Assembly: GCA_014529385.2 (NCBI GenBank)
Contig: CM043950.1
Span: 152,820,445 to 152,884,444 of the forward strand
Direction of reading: 5' to 3'
From: Adiantum capillus-veneris
Lineage: Eukaryota > Streptophyta > Polypodiopsida > Polypodiales > Pteridaceae
Length of the DNA: 64,000 bases
The notes beneath the pieces are model-generated. The model saw only the letters and a list, made by a program, of their open reading frames with translations. It was not told the DNA's origin and searched no databases. Each line of letters opens with the position of its first letter. Within the stretch, counting starts at the first letter, position 1. Below, piece by piece: positions 22,393 through 32,909 of this stretch. Both the position numbers and the translations under genes were made by a program.

Positions 22393-24720
22393 TTATGCGG
22401 TATAAGAGGAAGGTATAAGCGATACGCTTATTGGCATTCGTCGTTGAGGTTTACTGTGGTAACCTGAGTTGGCTAGTAGATTTTCTTGGCGATAAGAAGT
22501 TATAATTATGCCTCTCTTTGTTTGATGGTCTTCCAAGGTGTATGAACTTTTGGTTGTGCCTCCGCTGAAGTTAATATGGTTGTATTCTTTGTTGCATGTT
22601 CGGTTTGAACTGTCTTTCATTTCCATATCTTTGTGATGACTTTGAATGTACAGATCCTCGTGTTTGTTGTTGTGGACTACGTGTTTCCGTGTGATGGCTA
22701 TATGGTCTAACTTGTCATTGACAGTCGTAGACAACTGTTCGTTGGTCTTCTTCAGCATCCATACATGTGTTGTTGGCTCGTTTTGAGTTGGTAATTTTGG
22801 ACGTTATATCAATATAGTCCGTTGCGGATTCGGCTTGATATTAATTGTTCTTTGAAGCTTTGATAGATTTGGGTGTTTTGTCTTTTCTTCTGTCAAGTCT
22901 TTTATAGGAATTAGGCTGTCTTTCTTAAGCCAAACCTGATATTTCCGCCCTTGATGAAATTGTGCCTCGGCTAGATTTGTACGTTGTACCCAAACTTGCC
23001 TGGTTCCCTCCATGATTGTTGGTTTTTGATAATACATTTCCTGCCATCCAAACTTTGATTGTTGTTGATTAATGCATTGCGGATGTATTGACTTCTGTCT
23101 CCACATTGACATATATCTATCATATGATAATAAGGGTTCTGAAAAGTTTTGATTTCTGAATAGTGCTTCATTAGTATCCAAATCAATGAATACCCTGTTA
23201 GCTTTCATCCACGACACTGCTAAGAGACACGGCGTTGTTGATCTAATTGGTGGCAACACATGGAGCTTATGAGTGTATGTGTACCCCTGCACTATGATTG
23301 GTAACATAATAGACCACAACGTGGTCACCTCATCACCCGATGCTACTTTCAACCTATGTGTATTTGATAATTTCATCATCGGTCCAAGTTTTTGAAAGAG
23401 CTCAAAGCTTATGACATTCAATTTTGCTCCAGTGTCAAGCAATGCATAGATTTCCACTTGTTTTGTGCCTGCATATGCTTTTATGTAAGGACTACGCCAC
23501 GTATTTTCTAAAGTGTCAATGGTGTTGTAGTCCTGAGCCATAAAGTCTGTGATTATCTTTGCTAATTCTTCGCTTTGTATATCCGCTTCGATTGTTTGTA
23601 ATGTTGGAAAAGGATATTCTTCAGTCATCATTGGTGTGACCATGTTTATTTTCCTTAGAAACTGCTTTTGCTTAGCAATGCGTTCCTTGGCTTCTTGTTG
23701 TGCTTGGTCATGATCTCGTTGTTGTTCATGTCTATAGGATTTGCCATAATGCACTTGAAACAACATCCCAGGAGTTAGAGGTAGATGATACTTTTTCAAA
23801 TGACACCCACTAATCCAATTCGGCATTTCTTTTCCATCTAGTGTCGTCAGTTTTACTGCTCCGCTAGACAAGATTTCTTGTATCAAATAAGGCCCCATTC
23901 CTCTTTTCTTTAGCTTCTTGGCATGCTGTTTAAGGGTGTATACCAAGACATAGTACCCCATTTTAAAGTCCTTGTTTTTGACATGTTTGTCAAAAAACTC
24001 TTTTTGTTGCCTTCTTTTTGCAAAACTGGCTGCTACCGCATTGAGTCGTAACTCATCTAGTTTTTCTAGGTCATCTAACCTTTCTGAAAGCTCATGGCCC
24101 GTCCAGTCCAATCGTTTAGCTACCCTTAGCGTTGGAATAAAAAATTCAATAGGCAGTATTGCATTTAACCCATACACCATATTAAACGGTGTAGCATTGA
24201 GGGTTGTTTTATATGCAACTCGATAATCCCACAATGCTACATATAGCATTTGATCCCAGTCCGTCCTTGTTTCACTAACCAGTTTCGTAAGAACTATACA
24301 CAAGATTTTGTTGGTCGCTTCCACTTGGCCATTGGCTTGTGGATGGTAAGGTGCAGATTTACGATGAATTACCATAAACTCAGTCAAGAGACGTTCGATA
24401 ACTTCATTTACAAAGTGTGTCCCTCTATCACTCACCACTTCGATTGGAAGGACATATCGTGTAAACACATATTCATATAAGAATTGTGTCGTGGTTCTAT
24501 CATCTGTTTCGTTGTGGCTTTTGCTTCCACCCATTTGGTCATATAATTAGTGGCCACTATGATGTATTGTGCTTGTAAACGATAAGCTAGTGGAGTAATA
24601 GGACCAACAAAGTCCAATCCCCATTTAGCGAATGCTCGAGCACTCATCATTGGTCTTAAAGGCATGTCGTCTCTTTTAACTGGCACCTTCGTGCGTTGAC
24701 ATTCATCACACCTTTTCACG
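22393..24720 (-). pseudogene. B integrase fused to a second retropepsin-like domain
   Basis: The zinc finger ends at CDECQRTK (24719 down) with WGLDFVGPI giving the first catalytic Asp; a frameshift near 24530 leads into a 576-residue ORF (24534-22804). In it, VSDRGTHF has Asp36 and ANGQVEATN has Glu72, the D-35-E spacing of integrases. GPY is at 214-216, followed by CHLKKYH. After a charged linker (about 260-345) comes a retropepsin-like domain: LLDTGAKLNVI (Asp367), ASGD at about 398, and CLLAVSW (436-442) in the place of the usual ILGxxW. About 110 more residues follow, then one in-frame stop, then 122 residues in the same frame (22758-22393). A protease domain after integrase is not the standard order in this family; its origin and activity are unknown. 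Confidence 0.8.
23140..23502 (-). other. Second retropepsin-like domain of B (PR2)
   Basis: Domain within the previous ORF. The codon for the putative catalytic Asp is at 23434-23436. The DTGA motif, the downstream ASGD and the LLAVSW motif occur in the order and spacing expected for a retropepsin. The Gly of the hydrophobic-hydrophobic-Gly motif is replaced by Ala. Confidence 0.7.
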
Positions 24721-24722
24721 AA

Positions 24723-25196
24723 TTATGTTGCATCTTGAATCATGGTCGGCCACCATATGCCTGCAACAACCATAATGATTTTTACAGTTCTCTCTGCTAA
24801 AAAATGACCTCCTGCTATGCCTGCATAAGCTTGCTCCAATAATGGAAAGTAGTCATTTTCATGATGAAATAACCTTAACTGGTCATCAGTTCCTCTTTTA
24901 TACAATTGGTCATTAATGATGGTGTACCTATTCACTTCAATTTGTAAAGCTTTTTGTTTGGATTTAGACCAATCTCCTGGTAACTCCTTATTAGTTAAAT
25001 ATTCCACAATAGCATGACTCCATGCGGGTGCTATCGTCACTTGGTATAATGTGGCATAATCCACAGTGGTATTGGTTGTGTAGAAGTTGCATTTTTTGAT
25101 GTAATTAGCTACATCGTCTGCCATTCCAGGCCAATAAATATACAGCCTATTGCAAATGCCAAAGCATCTACATGTACATGGAAAATCTTTGACCAA
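24723..25196 (-). pseudogene. B remnant RNase H and integrase zinc finger
   Basis: The RNase H starts in the preceding frame (FHVHVDA, first Asp) but is cut after about 15 residues; the bulk of the domain is absent. The next frame contains IYWPGMADDVANYIKKC, which looks like part of an integrase zinc-binding region. After it come a linker, KRGTDDQLRLF, and the real zinc finger (HHEND, GGHFLAERT, then WWPTMIQDAT). Loss of RNase H and a duplicated WP-M motif suggest a template jump or recombination. This would have joined RT to integrase. Confidence 0.6.
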
Positions 25197-26170
25197 TCTG
25201 GTGCTTTTAGAATTGGTGCAGATACCAGTGCCTCTTTTAATTTTTGGAATGACCCCTCACATTCGTCGGTCCATATGAAAATCGTGATCAGACTATACAA
25301 GGGTTTTGCTATTACACCATACATGTAGATAAAACGTCGGTAGTATCCACAATGTCCCATAAATGATTGTACCTCTCGTACAGTGTTTGGTCTTGGCAAT
25401 TCTATGATCACCTTTACCTTGTCTTCATCACTGGTAATTCCATTAGCCGATACTATGTGGCCTAGGATCTTACCTTGTCGTACCATGAATACACATTTTT
25501 TTGGGTTGAGGCAAATCCTATACGTTCTGCATTTTTTGAATACCTTTCTAAGATGATCTATATGGTCTTCTCTCAATAGAGAATAGACACACAAGTCATC
25601 CATGTAAATATCCAAGAATATTCGCAAGTATTCTTTAAAGGCATGTGTCATTAATCTCTGAAATGTGGCTGGAGCATTGGTCAAGCCAAATGGCATTACC
25701 CTAAATGCATATTCCCCATTCTGTTGCAAACGCTATTTTGTACTGATCTTCTAGTTTGACCCACAATTGGTTATAACCAAGGAATCCGTCCATAAAGCTA
25801 TAGGCCTGCTTGCCTGCTACTCGTTCCAGAACGTGTTCCGTGATAGGGAGAGGATAATTGTCCCTTATTGAGATTCACACACACTCGTAATTTCCCGTTT
25901 TTCTTAGGTACCACCACGATCGGCAACACCCAGTCAGTGTGCTCTATCTCATAAATAAATTCAGCATCCATAAGTTTGTCTATCTCGTCCTTGATCCTTT
26001 TGGAGAATGTCTCATTGTACGTGTACGGACGTTGTTTTCTTGGCTTTGCATCCGACTTCAAAGGGGTCAAATGTTCACAAATGTTAGGATCCACCCCCTT
26101 CAGATCTTTGTATGACCAGGCAAATACATCACGAAATTCTTTAAGCGTTTTGATCAGTAAGTCCTCTTCT
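25109..26170 (-). pseudogene. B reverse transcriptase, frameshifted
   Basis: The RT N-terminus (NICEHLTPLKSDAK, then VVVPKKNGKLRVCVN) is in 26094-25798. A frameshift at about 25870 follows; the palm with SFMDGFLGYNQ is readable in another frame. RT resumes in 25729-25109 with [13 protein letters not shown], an intact IYMDDLCVYS active site and the LGHIVSANGI thumb. Both catalytic motifs therefore survive, but the frame does not. Upstream it connects through one in-frame stop to the protease-RT linker. Confidence 0.85.
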
Positions 26171-26172
26171 TC

Positions 26173-27075
26173 CTAGCTTAGATCTGTGGCAATGTAAGCA
26201 GGTCGAGGACTTTCTCCCGGCTCTGCTAGGTCTATTTTCTTGGCGTTCTCTGGCCCATCATAGGACTCATTGGATTTAGGCTCTCTCATCGGTTGCTGGA
26301 CCACCAATTTTCTCTCCTGAATGGTGTACTTACAATAGTGAGGAGGTACATCTATCTTTTTACTCCCATCACTAGCGTTCGATCCATCGGTACTTTCCAT
26401 TTCCATTGTCCATACATTTTTCAGCTTTTGTTTCAAATCATTGTATTTCTTTTTCCTCTCAACTTTCGTTATAATTGGATCTCCAAAGACATCCAATATT
26501 TCCCTTGCAACTCTTTTTTTTGCCTTGCTGGTTTTCTTAAGTTTCAACAGTCTTGCCTTAAAACCTGGGTCTTCAGCAACCTTAAGAAATCTTCCTGACA
26601 CTTTATCCTTAGCACAATCAACAACATGAATGTTCATAAGGAAATGTGTTTTACTCCTCAACTTAGGCATAGGTCTAAGCCTAGTTGCTAGACTGTTATG
26701 GTGTCGCCTACTCTTGTATCTTTTTTGGCGTCTCACACTTTGGTTCGGGAAGTTGTAAAAGACGTCATTGTCTTGATCTTGATGGTCGTCTTCCTCCGTA
26801 TTTTCCAACTTCTTTTCATCTGCATTATCTTCGTTTTCACATTGATAAGAAGAATCATAAAATTCTTCTCCATTCTGCTCGATGTTTTTTGTGGGGATGT
26901 CCACATAACCCACTATCTTAATATCAAGTTTCTTTTTGGTTTGATTGACCCTCGTATTCTCGGTGTCTCCTTCGTTCTCGTCTTCCTCCACAATTTTTCT
27001 CAACATGTAGTATGGTACGATATCGTAGCCATTCTTCACAAAATTTTGTGGGAGTGACTTCATTGACGCATACAT
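26173..27075 (-). CDS. B pol linker between protease and RT (partial pol)
   Basis: An open stretch of 300 codons with no recognised catalytic domain. It has an acidic middle part (EEDDHQDQDND) followed by a strongly basic patch (RRQKRYKSRRHH), then a predicted helical part around ILDVFGDPII. It ends just before the RT at a stop, after which EEED and the RT start continue in the same frame. It overlaps the end of the protease ORF in another frame. It is a piece of pol, not an independent gene. Confidence 0.6.
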   Translation of the reverse strand: MYASMKSLPQNFVKNGYDIVPYYMLRKIVEEDENEGDTENTRVNQTKKKLDIKIVGYVDIPTKNIEQNGEEFYDSSYQCENEDNADEKKLENTEEDDHQDQDNDVFYNFPNQSVRRQKRYKSRRHHNSLATRLRPMPKLRSKTHFLMNIHVVDCAKDKVSGRFLKVAEDPGFKARLLKLKKTSKAKKRVAREILDVFGDPIITKVERKKKYNDLKQKLKNVWTMEMESTDGSNASDGSKKIDVPPHYCKYTIQERKLVVQQPMREPKSNESYDGPENAKKIDLAEPGESPRPAYIATDLS

Positions 27076-27660
27076 CCAATGTAGCCAAAATTTGAGACCA
27101 TTCTAGGGGTTGGAGCTTCTCTTCGGGGAAGGGTTCTCGTATATAGGCATCGTCTTCCAATACCCTCTCTAGTGTACTTTCATTGTGGTCGAATTCACTA
27201 CATTGAGATGCTGTGCACATCCATATCTCCTTTTTCTTATAGAACCACACTGGGACTTCTGATCCACTAATGGTGGCTGAGTCGAATTCTTGCACAGGTG
27301 TTCTCATGATATCATGGTAGATATGATTCCTCATATTTACACGTGTAGTGGTTTCATCATGTCTTAGATACAAATAATCATACCCCCAATCCTGCACCAT
27401 CTTGAGTTGCCTCATGAACGGCCTACCAAGGATAATTTCATAATTGTTTTTCTTGTCGAAATCTACTATGGCAAATGTATGTTCGTAGTCTATGCCACAT
27501 GAAGATACCACAATTGCCTCAAGCAATCCTATAGGTCTTTCTATGTGCCCATCTGCTAGTTGCAATTTCATTCTAGTCGTTCTTATTGCCGGTTTTCCCC
27601 ATTTTTCCCATAGTAATTTGGTAGCAATGCTAGAATTGCCATTGCATTCTAGTATTCTAG
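26924..27660 (-). pseudogene. B protease PR1, catalytic Asp not present
   Basis: The body of a retropepsin of Tat/Athila-like elements is clear: QLADGHIERPIGLLE, SSCGIDYEHTFAIVDF and IILGRPFMRQLKM with the ILG motif. Reading the same frame upstream of the first ATG gives ECNGNSSIATKLLW where the active site D-S/T-G should be, so the Asp is replaced (N-G-N-S-S). The DNA here is rich in CTAG-containing repeats (ATTCTAG, 27630-27705), which may have caused the change. The C-terminal side overlaps the linker ORF by a frameshift. Confidence 0.7.
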
Positions 27661-27689
27661 TGTTCTAGCGTCTCCAAGGAGCTAGCATT

Positions 27690-29460
27690 CTAGCTAGAAT
27701 TGCTCCAACGACTGATGCTAGACTTGTCAGTCTTGATTTCCTCTTGATTTTTATCGTTACTATTGGGCTGATTGTCATTTTTCCTTGTTCGGGCTCTTGT
27801 CAAGACCTTAACAGGAATCGTAGTTTCGTTTTCTGACCCTCCACTAGAAGGCAGTTCTCCCAGCATATTCAAAGTAGTCTTTGATCCTTTGCTTAGGTTC
27901 TTAGGGAAATCAGGAATCAAGTGAGTAATTCCACACTCGGTGCAATATGAGTTGACCCTAATGATTTCATCATGAGGATAGTCCCTCAGCCAATGGTATC
28001 CACCACACTTGTAGCATGGTCCCTTAGGCTGTTGAGGTGCTCCTTGAGCTCCTCTTTGTTGGTGTGCATGCCTCTGCCCGCTCACGCCTCCGTTGGCTAT
28101 GAACAACAATGTTCGTTCATCCAAGCTATATCTCCCTTCTCCTACTAGCTGTGTAGCAGTTGGTGGTCCTGTATTTCCTATCATGCTCCATGGTTCTGGT
28201 GTGGAGGGTTCTTCCGGTGGATAATAGACAGGATTTTCAGTATATCCATTGGGATCTTCGTAATATGCATGCATAGGCACCAAAGCCTTTTCTTCCAATT
28301 CAGTTACAGTTGGTGTGTATCTTATGCCGACTGGTCGTAATCCTGGTAGGGGTGGTTGTTGCCCCAACACTGGTTGTGGTATTTCTACACCTACAGGTCC
28401 TAGTAGGTTGCCTGTTTGATACCTAGGCATCGATGGAATTTGAGGAGATGCTACCTGAGCTTGCGGAGCATATGGTTGTTCTCTCACATGTCCCTTGTTA
28501 TAATAACATTCCTCCGTCCCATGGTTTGTCCATTTTTGTTCAATCGCACACCATTTTGGCTATTTTAGCCTGCGGTTTGGCATACAAGTTAATCTTCTTT
28601 AGCACTTCCTCTACAAGCTGCTCCTGAATTACAGCTATTTCTCCTTTCAGTGTTGTCTTAATGGACTTTCTTCCACTTTGTTGTGAGGATGAATCGTCGT
28701 CAAGATCCTTGAATTCACCCTCTTTGTAGACCGTGCAATTGTCTAAAAGGTAAAGAGCCTCCTTAGTTAGCTCATTTAACGTCGTGCTCCTCTTCATATG
28801 TAAGTCCTTCTAGAGATCTGCATTCCTCAGTCCTTGAATAAATATAAGCATAAGTCTAGACTGAGTTGGCAGTTCTTCCATAGGGCAGAACTTAACATAT
28901 CTTTTTAGTCTTAGGGATGCCTTTCTCACAGATTCTCCTTCTTTCTGTTTGAATTTGTGGATTTGTGAGACAGTATTATGAGCTATTCCCCTTTGTGAGA
29001 ATTCCTCAATAAACTCGTCAAACACCTCCTCCATAGACTCAAAGTCTCTTCGCTCCACAGAGTCAAACCACGTAGTTGCATCATCCTCTACGGTTAGTCC
29101 AAACCCTGCAAATTGGGTAGGGAATTCCAACACCTCTTCAGCTCTAATCACACGCACAAAGGCTGCTACATGATCCCTCGGATCCCTGTTTCCCGTGTAT
29201 TTCTTGTTTACCCATTTTTGCACTTGAGAAGGTCTAATTCTACGATGGTCTACAAATCTCATCATTAGATCTCCACGTCCTAGTCGATATACCTCCTCTG
29301 GTCTTCAGTAGTGCCCAGGTTCCTCTCTCAGTGGTGCTCCTAAGCCATAATTTCTAACAGTTCTTGCAAGAGATGGTTCATCTCTTCGAACTCGTTCTAT
29401 GGGTGGTCTTCCAGGCTATGTTGGTCCTTGAGTCTTTGGTACTCTCTCCTTTGATACCAT
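27690..29460 (-). pseudogene. B gag, broken
   Basis: Start at MVSKERVPK (ATG at 29460), with in-frame stops at about 29416 and 29299. The capsid-like retrotransposon gag domain is intact in 29265-28810 (KKYTGNRDPRDHV, DDATTWFDSV, KQKEGESV). A short piece 28797-28540 follows, then a Pro-rich segment and two zinc knuckles in 28487-27690: CYKCGGYHWLRDYP and CTECGITHLIPDFP. In both, the last Cys of the knuckle is replaced (Tyr, Phe). Gag would form the particle and bind RNA. Element C is inserted upstream of this start. Confidence 0.82.
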
Positions 29461-31281
29461 GAATAGAGTGGTGATTTTGGTAAATCCCTTAGCCCTCGTG
29501 CGGCTTGATAACCATATCGATTTTGGTCTTGTTCTAATGTTGTACTCTGTCGAAATCATGCCTGCAATGATGGTGATAGCCGTTTTTCGGCTCTCCATAA
29601 TTGCCATAGTAAGTTACTCCACCCTACCAAATTCACCCAAACGCTATGGCTATCCCTACCATTTCACTGTATATAGGCGCGTGTGAGTTAGGAGACTTTT
29701 CCCATATCTCCTTACTGAAATAAAAAACCCTCAATTAGCTAGTCATTGGGCTAGTTGAGCCAAAAAAAATAAAAAATATAAAAAATATAAGTATATTATG
29801 GCCCATGCGTATGTAAATATTTCTTTGTATATAGGGTCTAAATAAAAGATTTTTTCATAATTATTTTGGTATTTATTTAAATATTTCTACCTAGGTGTGT
29901 GTTATTTATACTTTGTACATTGCCTCACCATTACCACAATTTTTCTTACCATTTTTTATACTCTTTATTCCATATAGAAATATTTTCATGTAAACTTCTC
30001 TTATATTTGGTGTAACTCCACCCCAACAAAAATCCAAAAAAACTAGTTTTATTTATGTGTATATTTTTTCACTATTGTGATTTTTCCCTTCCTACATCTA
30101 TTTTGTTTTTTTTTCTAAAAACTTAGAACACCAAAGATATTTATCTTTTTATGGTAGCCTCATAATGAGAGAGATTCCTTTTGACCCCTTTATATTTTTT
30201 CCACTTATATTATTTATATTTGACATGTACATATTTTTTAGACCCCTCAATATTTGATTTTCTTAGTTGTACTATTCACTTATATAATGATCTCAACAAT
30301 ATCTTCAATTATAGACCTACCAAATAAGGTCAAGGGTAGGTGGCATGCATACATGCACTATGGAGGGCTCACTCTTGGAGGTATTCAAAAGAATCATCCA
30401 AAGAAGGACCCCACAAGGACCTTGTGCAGTGGAAAAAAATGATCGGTTTTGCTGAATTTTTAAAGTTCTCTTGCTCTCCGAATTTGAAAAGGTGATACAA
30501 ACAAAAGTTGTAGCTCGTGGGCTGAACTTTTGCCTTATATTTTTTTCAGCTACGAGTTGTGAGCTATGATTATATTAGTGGACCCCAGTTTTCCCATGCT
30601 ATGCAGCCACACTCTCTCTTCCACTTTATCATTTTCCTCTTTCACACACACTTCTCCACTCATCATCCCCACCTCTCTCACCACTCCTCTCTGCACCCTA
30701 CTCACCTTCTCCTCAACCTTGAAGAATAAGAGAAACCATGGTGAACTCATACCTCCCACACACAATTCCATTCCAAAATTGACCACCTAGTCTCATTTTT
30801 CCTCCTCCAAATTACCCATATCTATCAAAAAAACCACAAAATTCAGCCTCTTCTCTTAAAAGACAGCATCATGGTGGTTGATTACTCAGCTTCAATTACC
30901 TTGTCTCTCAAGGAAGGTCAAGAGTGAAGAAAAAATGTACCGTCAAAGCTAGTGGACCGTCAATAAGCGTCAAAATTGGCCCTACTCAAGACACTTGGAG
31001 CATCAACCTTGTAAGAAATCCACCTTTTCTTACCTCTTAAGAGTTTTTCTTCCTTATTTGTATCCTACATGGATACTCCCATTGTAAATATCCAATTCCA
31101 TTTGTAAATTAATACTAACTCTACTAACACTAACCCACTATGAAAAGTCCTATCACCTCCATTTCTCTCCTCTCTCTTTCCCCACCAACTTCTTGATAAT
31201 TCCAAGCAAAACAAATTAGATAAATTACTGAAAATCTAACCCAACCATGGTTAGAGGAGTAACCCTAGCCTTCAAAATTGC

Positions 31282-31290
31282 TATAAAAGG
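31282..31290 (+). promoter_or_regulatory. TATA box of C 5' LTR
   Basis: TATAAAAGG preceded by CAAAATTGC. Conserved in the 3' LTR at 39815. Transcription would start about 30 bases further on. Confidence 0.7.
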
Positions 31291-31950
31291 AGGATGTAGC
31301 TAGCACAAAAAAGGGGGGAGAAGAAAGAGCACTATGCTATAGCTTGAGAAGCCAAGCTCAACCTCTTGAGAAGGAGCTCTTGAGTGGAATCTCATTGGCA
31401 TTAGGCATATGTATGTGTTGTATTAGGGGTGATTAGCAAGGGAACTCTATGCCATTGTAAGAGAGAGTGATCATTAAATTGAGAGTAGGAAATCTATCAT
31501 TTCTCCTACTAGTGTAAGCCCAACATTTGCTGAATCAAGGAGGGTGAATTTGGACTAAGCATGGATATCTTGTCTCTCTTCCAAGATGAAGTCATGGACA
31601 ATAATGATGTGTAAGTGTCTTGGTGTTTTATTTAAGTTCCTGATAGCTTGTCTCCGGGTTTTGTTATCAATCTAGCCATAAATCCCATATGCTGTAAGAG
31701 GGCGACACGGTGGAGAGGACTCCTCTGGCCTTAAGACAGTGATTGGGGTGGCTTTTTTCTTGTGATGTGTTGTGGTGTAATTTACTCAGGCTATGTTGAA
31801 CAAATACTAATCTCACTTTGATTGGTCATGACAGATTTGTAAGAAGGCATTAGTGCAACAAGCACCCCCTTCCCCCTTCTCTCTCTTTCTTACATATATA
31901 TATTTATGTTTGCTTGATCATTAACGATACACTTCAAAGCAGCCCGAGCA

Positions 31951-31953
<3 letters not shown>

Positions 31954-32033
<80 letters not shown>
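31954..32033 (+). repeat. (CT)n microsatellite, 80 bp
   Basis: Forty uninterrupted dinucleotide units in the 5' LTR. The 3' LTR copy is 114 bp and has TTTG, TCTG and TATC interruptions. Confidence 0.95.
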
Positions 32034-32036
<3 letters not shown>

Positions 32037-32298
32037 TTTTAGTGTGTGAGAGTGTTCCATTGGTGTTAGGGTTAGTGTAAATTCCTTGCTTGCTTGTGGG
32101 TTGCTCTAACGATTCTCCTCTTTTGCGTCCTAGTTCGCTCTTAAACTAGGTGGTGCCCCTTGTGTAGTTGGGATTTGGATGGGGGTTTGTTCTTTTGGTT
32201 TGTGTTGTGTTGTGCCCCAGCCCCATTGAGCAGCACGGGAGCCTTGAAGGGTGTCTAGAGGTTGCTCTTCTTGTTGCCCGCCCCGAACCGCTTCAAAT

Positions 32299-32316
32299 TG
32301 GTGCCCCCACTGAGGA
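32299..32316 (+). promoter_or_regulatory. Primer-binding site candidate of C
   Basis: TGGTGCCCCCACTGAGGA begins three bases after the LTR end, where the tRNA primer site is expected. I could not match it to a specific tRNA. Confidence 0.5.
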
Positions 32317-32371
32317 ACGGCTTGTGTGTGTTTTGTGAAGGCTCAAACTGTAGCATAATCAAGTAGCTTGC

Positions 32372-32584
32372 ATGAATCACGAGAATTTGTATGATCCCTT
32401 CATTCCCATTGCAAGGCAAAAGGTACACATAATTGTTAGTACTAAGTTGCAATTTCAGCGAGTAATTCGTAGAATTTTAGGTCCTCTTAGGCTGGTAGAG
32501 ATCAATGCATCAGTAAATCCTTTTATTTTGCCTCTCATTAGGTACGACCTTAGTTTGGACGTCTATATTTTTGTTTTGTTTTAA
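32372..32584 (+). CDS. Small leader ORF 1 of C (70 aa)
   Basis: It lies between the primer site and gag. Seen: a gap-free alignment with the next ORF over 62 residues shows 29 identities, including NPFILPLI, EI-AS and DV-IF. In 15 of the 29 identical positions the two copies use different codons, including AGT against TCA for one Ser, as expected if the protein sequence was selected. The two ORFs are in the same frame and start 234 bases apart; a single TAA and seven codons separate this one from the next. Hydrophobic C-terminal half. No known domain recognised; a regulatory upstream ORF or a translated domain of unknown function are both possible. Confidence 0.65.
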   Translation: MNHENLYDPFIPIARQKVHIIVSTKLQFQRVIRRILGPLRLVEINASVNPFILPLIRYDLSLDVYIFVLF

Positions 32585-32605
32585 GAATTAGGTCATGCAT
32601 ATACC

Positions 32606-32824
32606 ATGGATAATGGCCTAGGAATACAGGTTTTTCCCTTTCATTTCACTCCACAGATTAGAGTAAACATTGCAATTAGTAGAAAAATCCATTTTCAACA
32701 ACGTATGGTATTCATGTTTGGTGCCCAAAGAGTAGGAGAAATTCTCGCATCACCAAACCCTTTCATTCTACCTCTTATTGATTATCATAGGTCATTCGAT
32801 GTGAATATTTTTATTTTGTTGTAG
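32606..32824 (+). CDS. Small leader ORF 2 of C (72 aa), paralogue of ORF 1
   Basis: Second copy of the duplicated small ORF, beginning MDNGLGIQVF and ending at a TAG 85 bases before the gag start, which is in another frame. Shared residues with ORF 1 include V-I--S-K, FQ, G--R, EI-AS-NPFILPLI and DV-IF-L. The upstream part differs (VFPFHFTP against DPFIPIAR). Readthrough of the stop between the two would give one polypeptide with two repeats. Function unknown. Confidence 0.65.
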   Translation: MDNGLGIQVFPFHFTPQIRVNIAISRKIHFQQRMVFMFGAQRVGEILASPNPFILPLIDYHRSFDVNIFILL

Positions 32825-32909
32825 AATAGATTGCAATTTAGAAAATATTATTGTGTAAATCTTTTAAAGAAAGAAGAAAACAAAAACGCGTCACTTTGAA
32901 ATCAATTCA

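Larger units (their letters stand above)
29574..32295 (+). repeat. C 5' LTR
   Basis: 2,722 bases, TG to CA. Contains a TATA box at 31282 and an uninterrupted (CT) run at 31954-32033 in what would be the transcribed part. Open frames inside are non-coding: they repeat in the 3' LTR simply because the LTRs are copies. Confidence 0.92.

Noticed and set aside
30550-30790. Overlapping ORFs of 74 and 78 codons, repeated at 39083-39323
   Set aside because: The repetition is explained by the two LTR copies of C. No domain, and both strands are open because of pyrimidine-rich composition.
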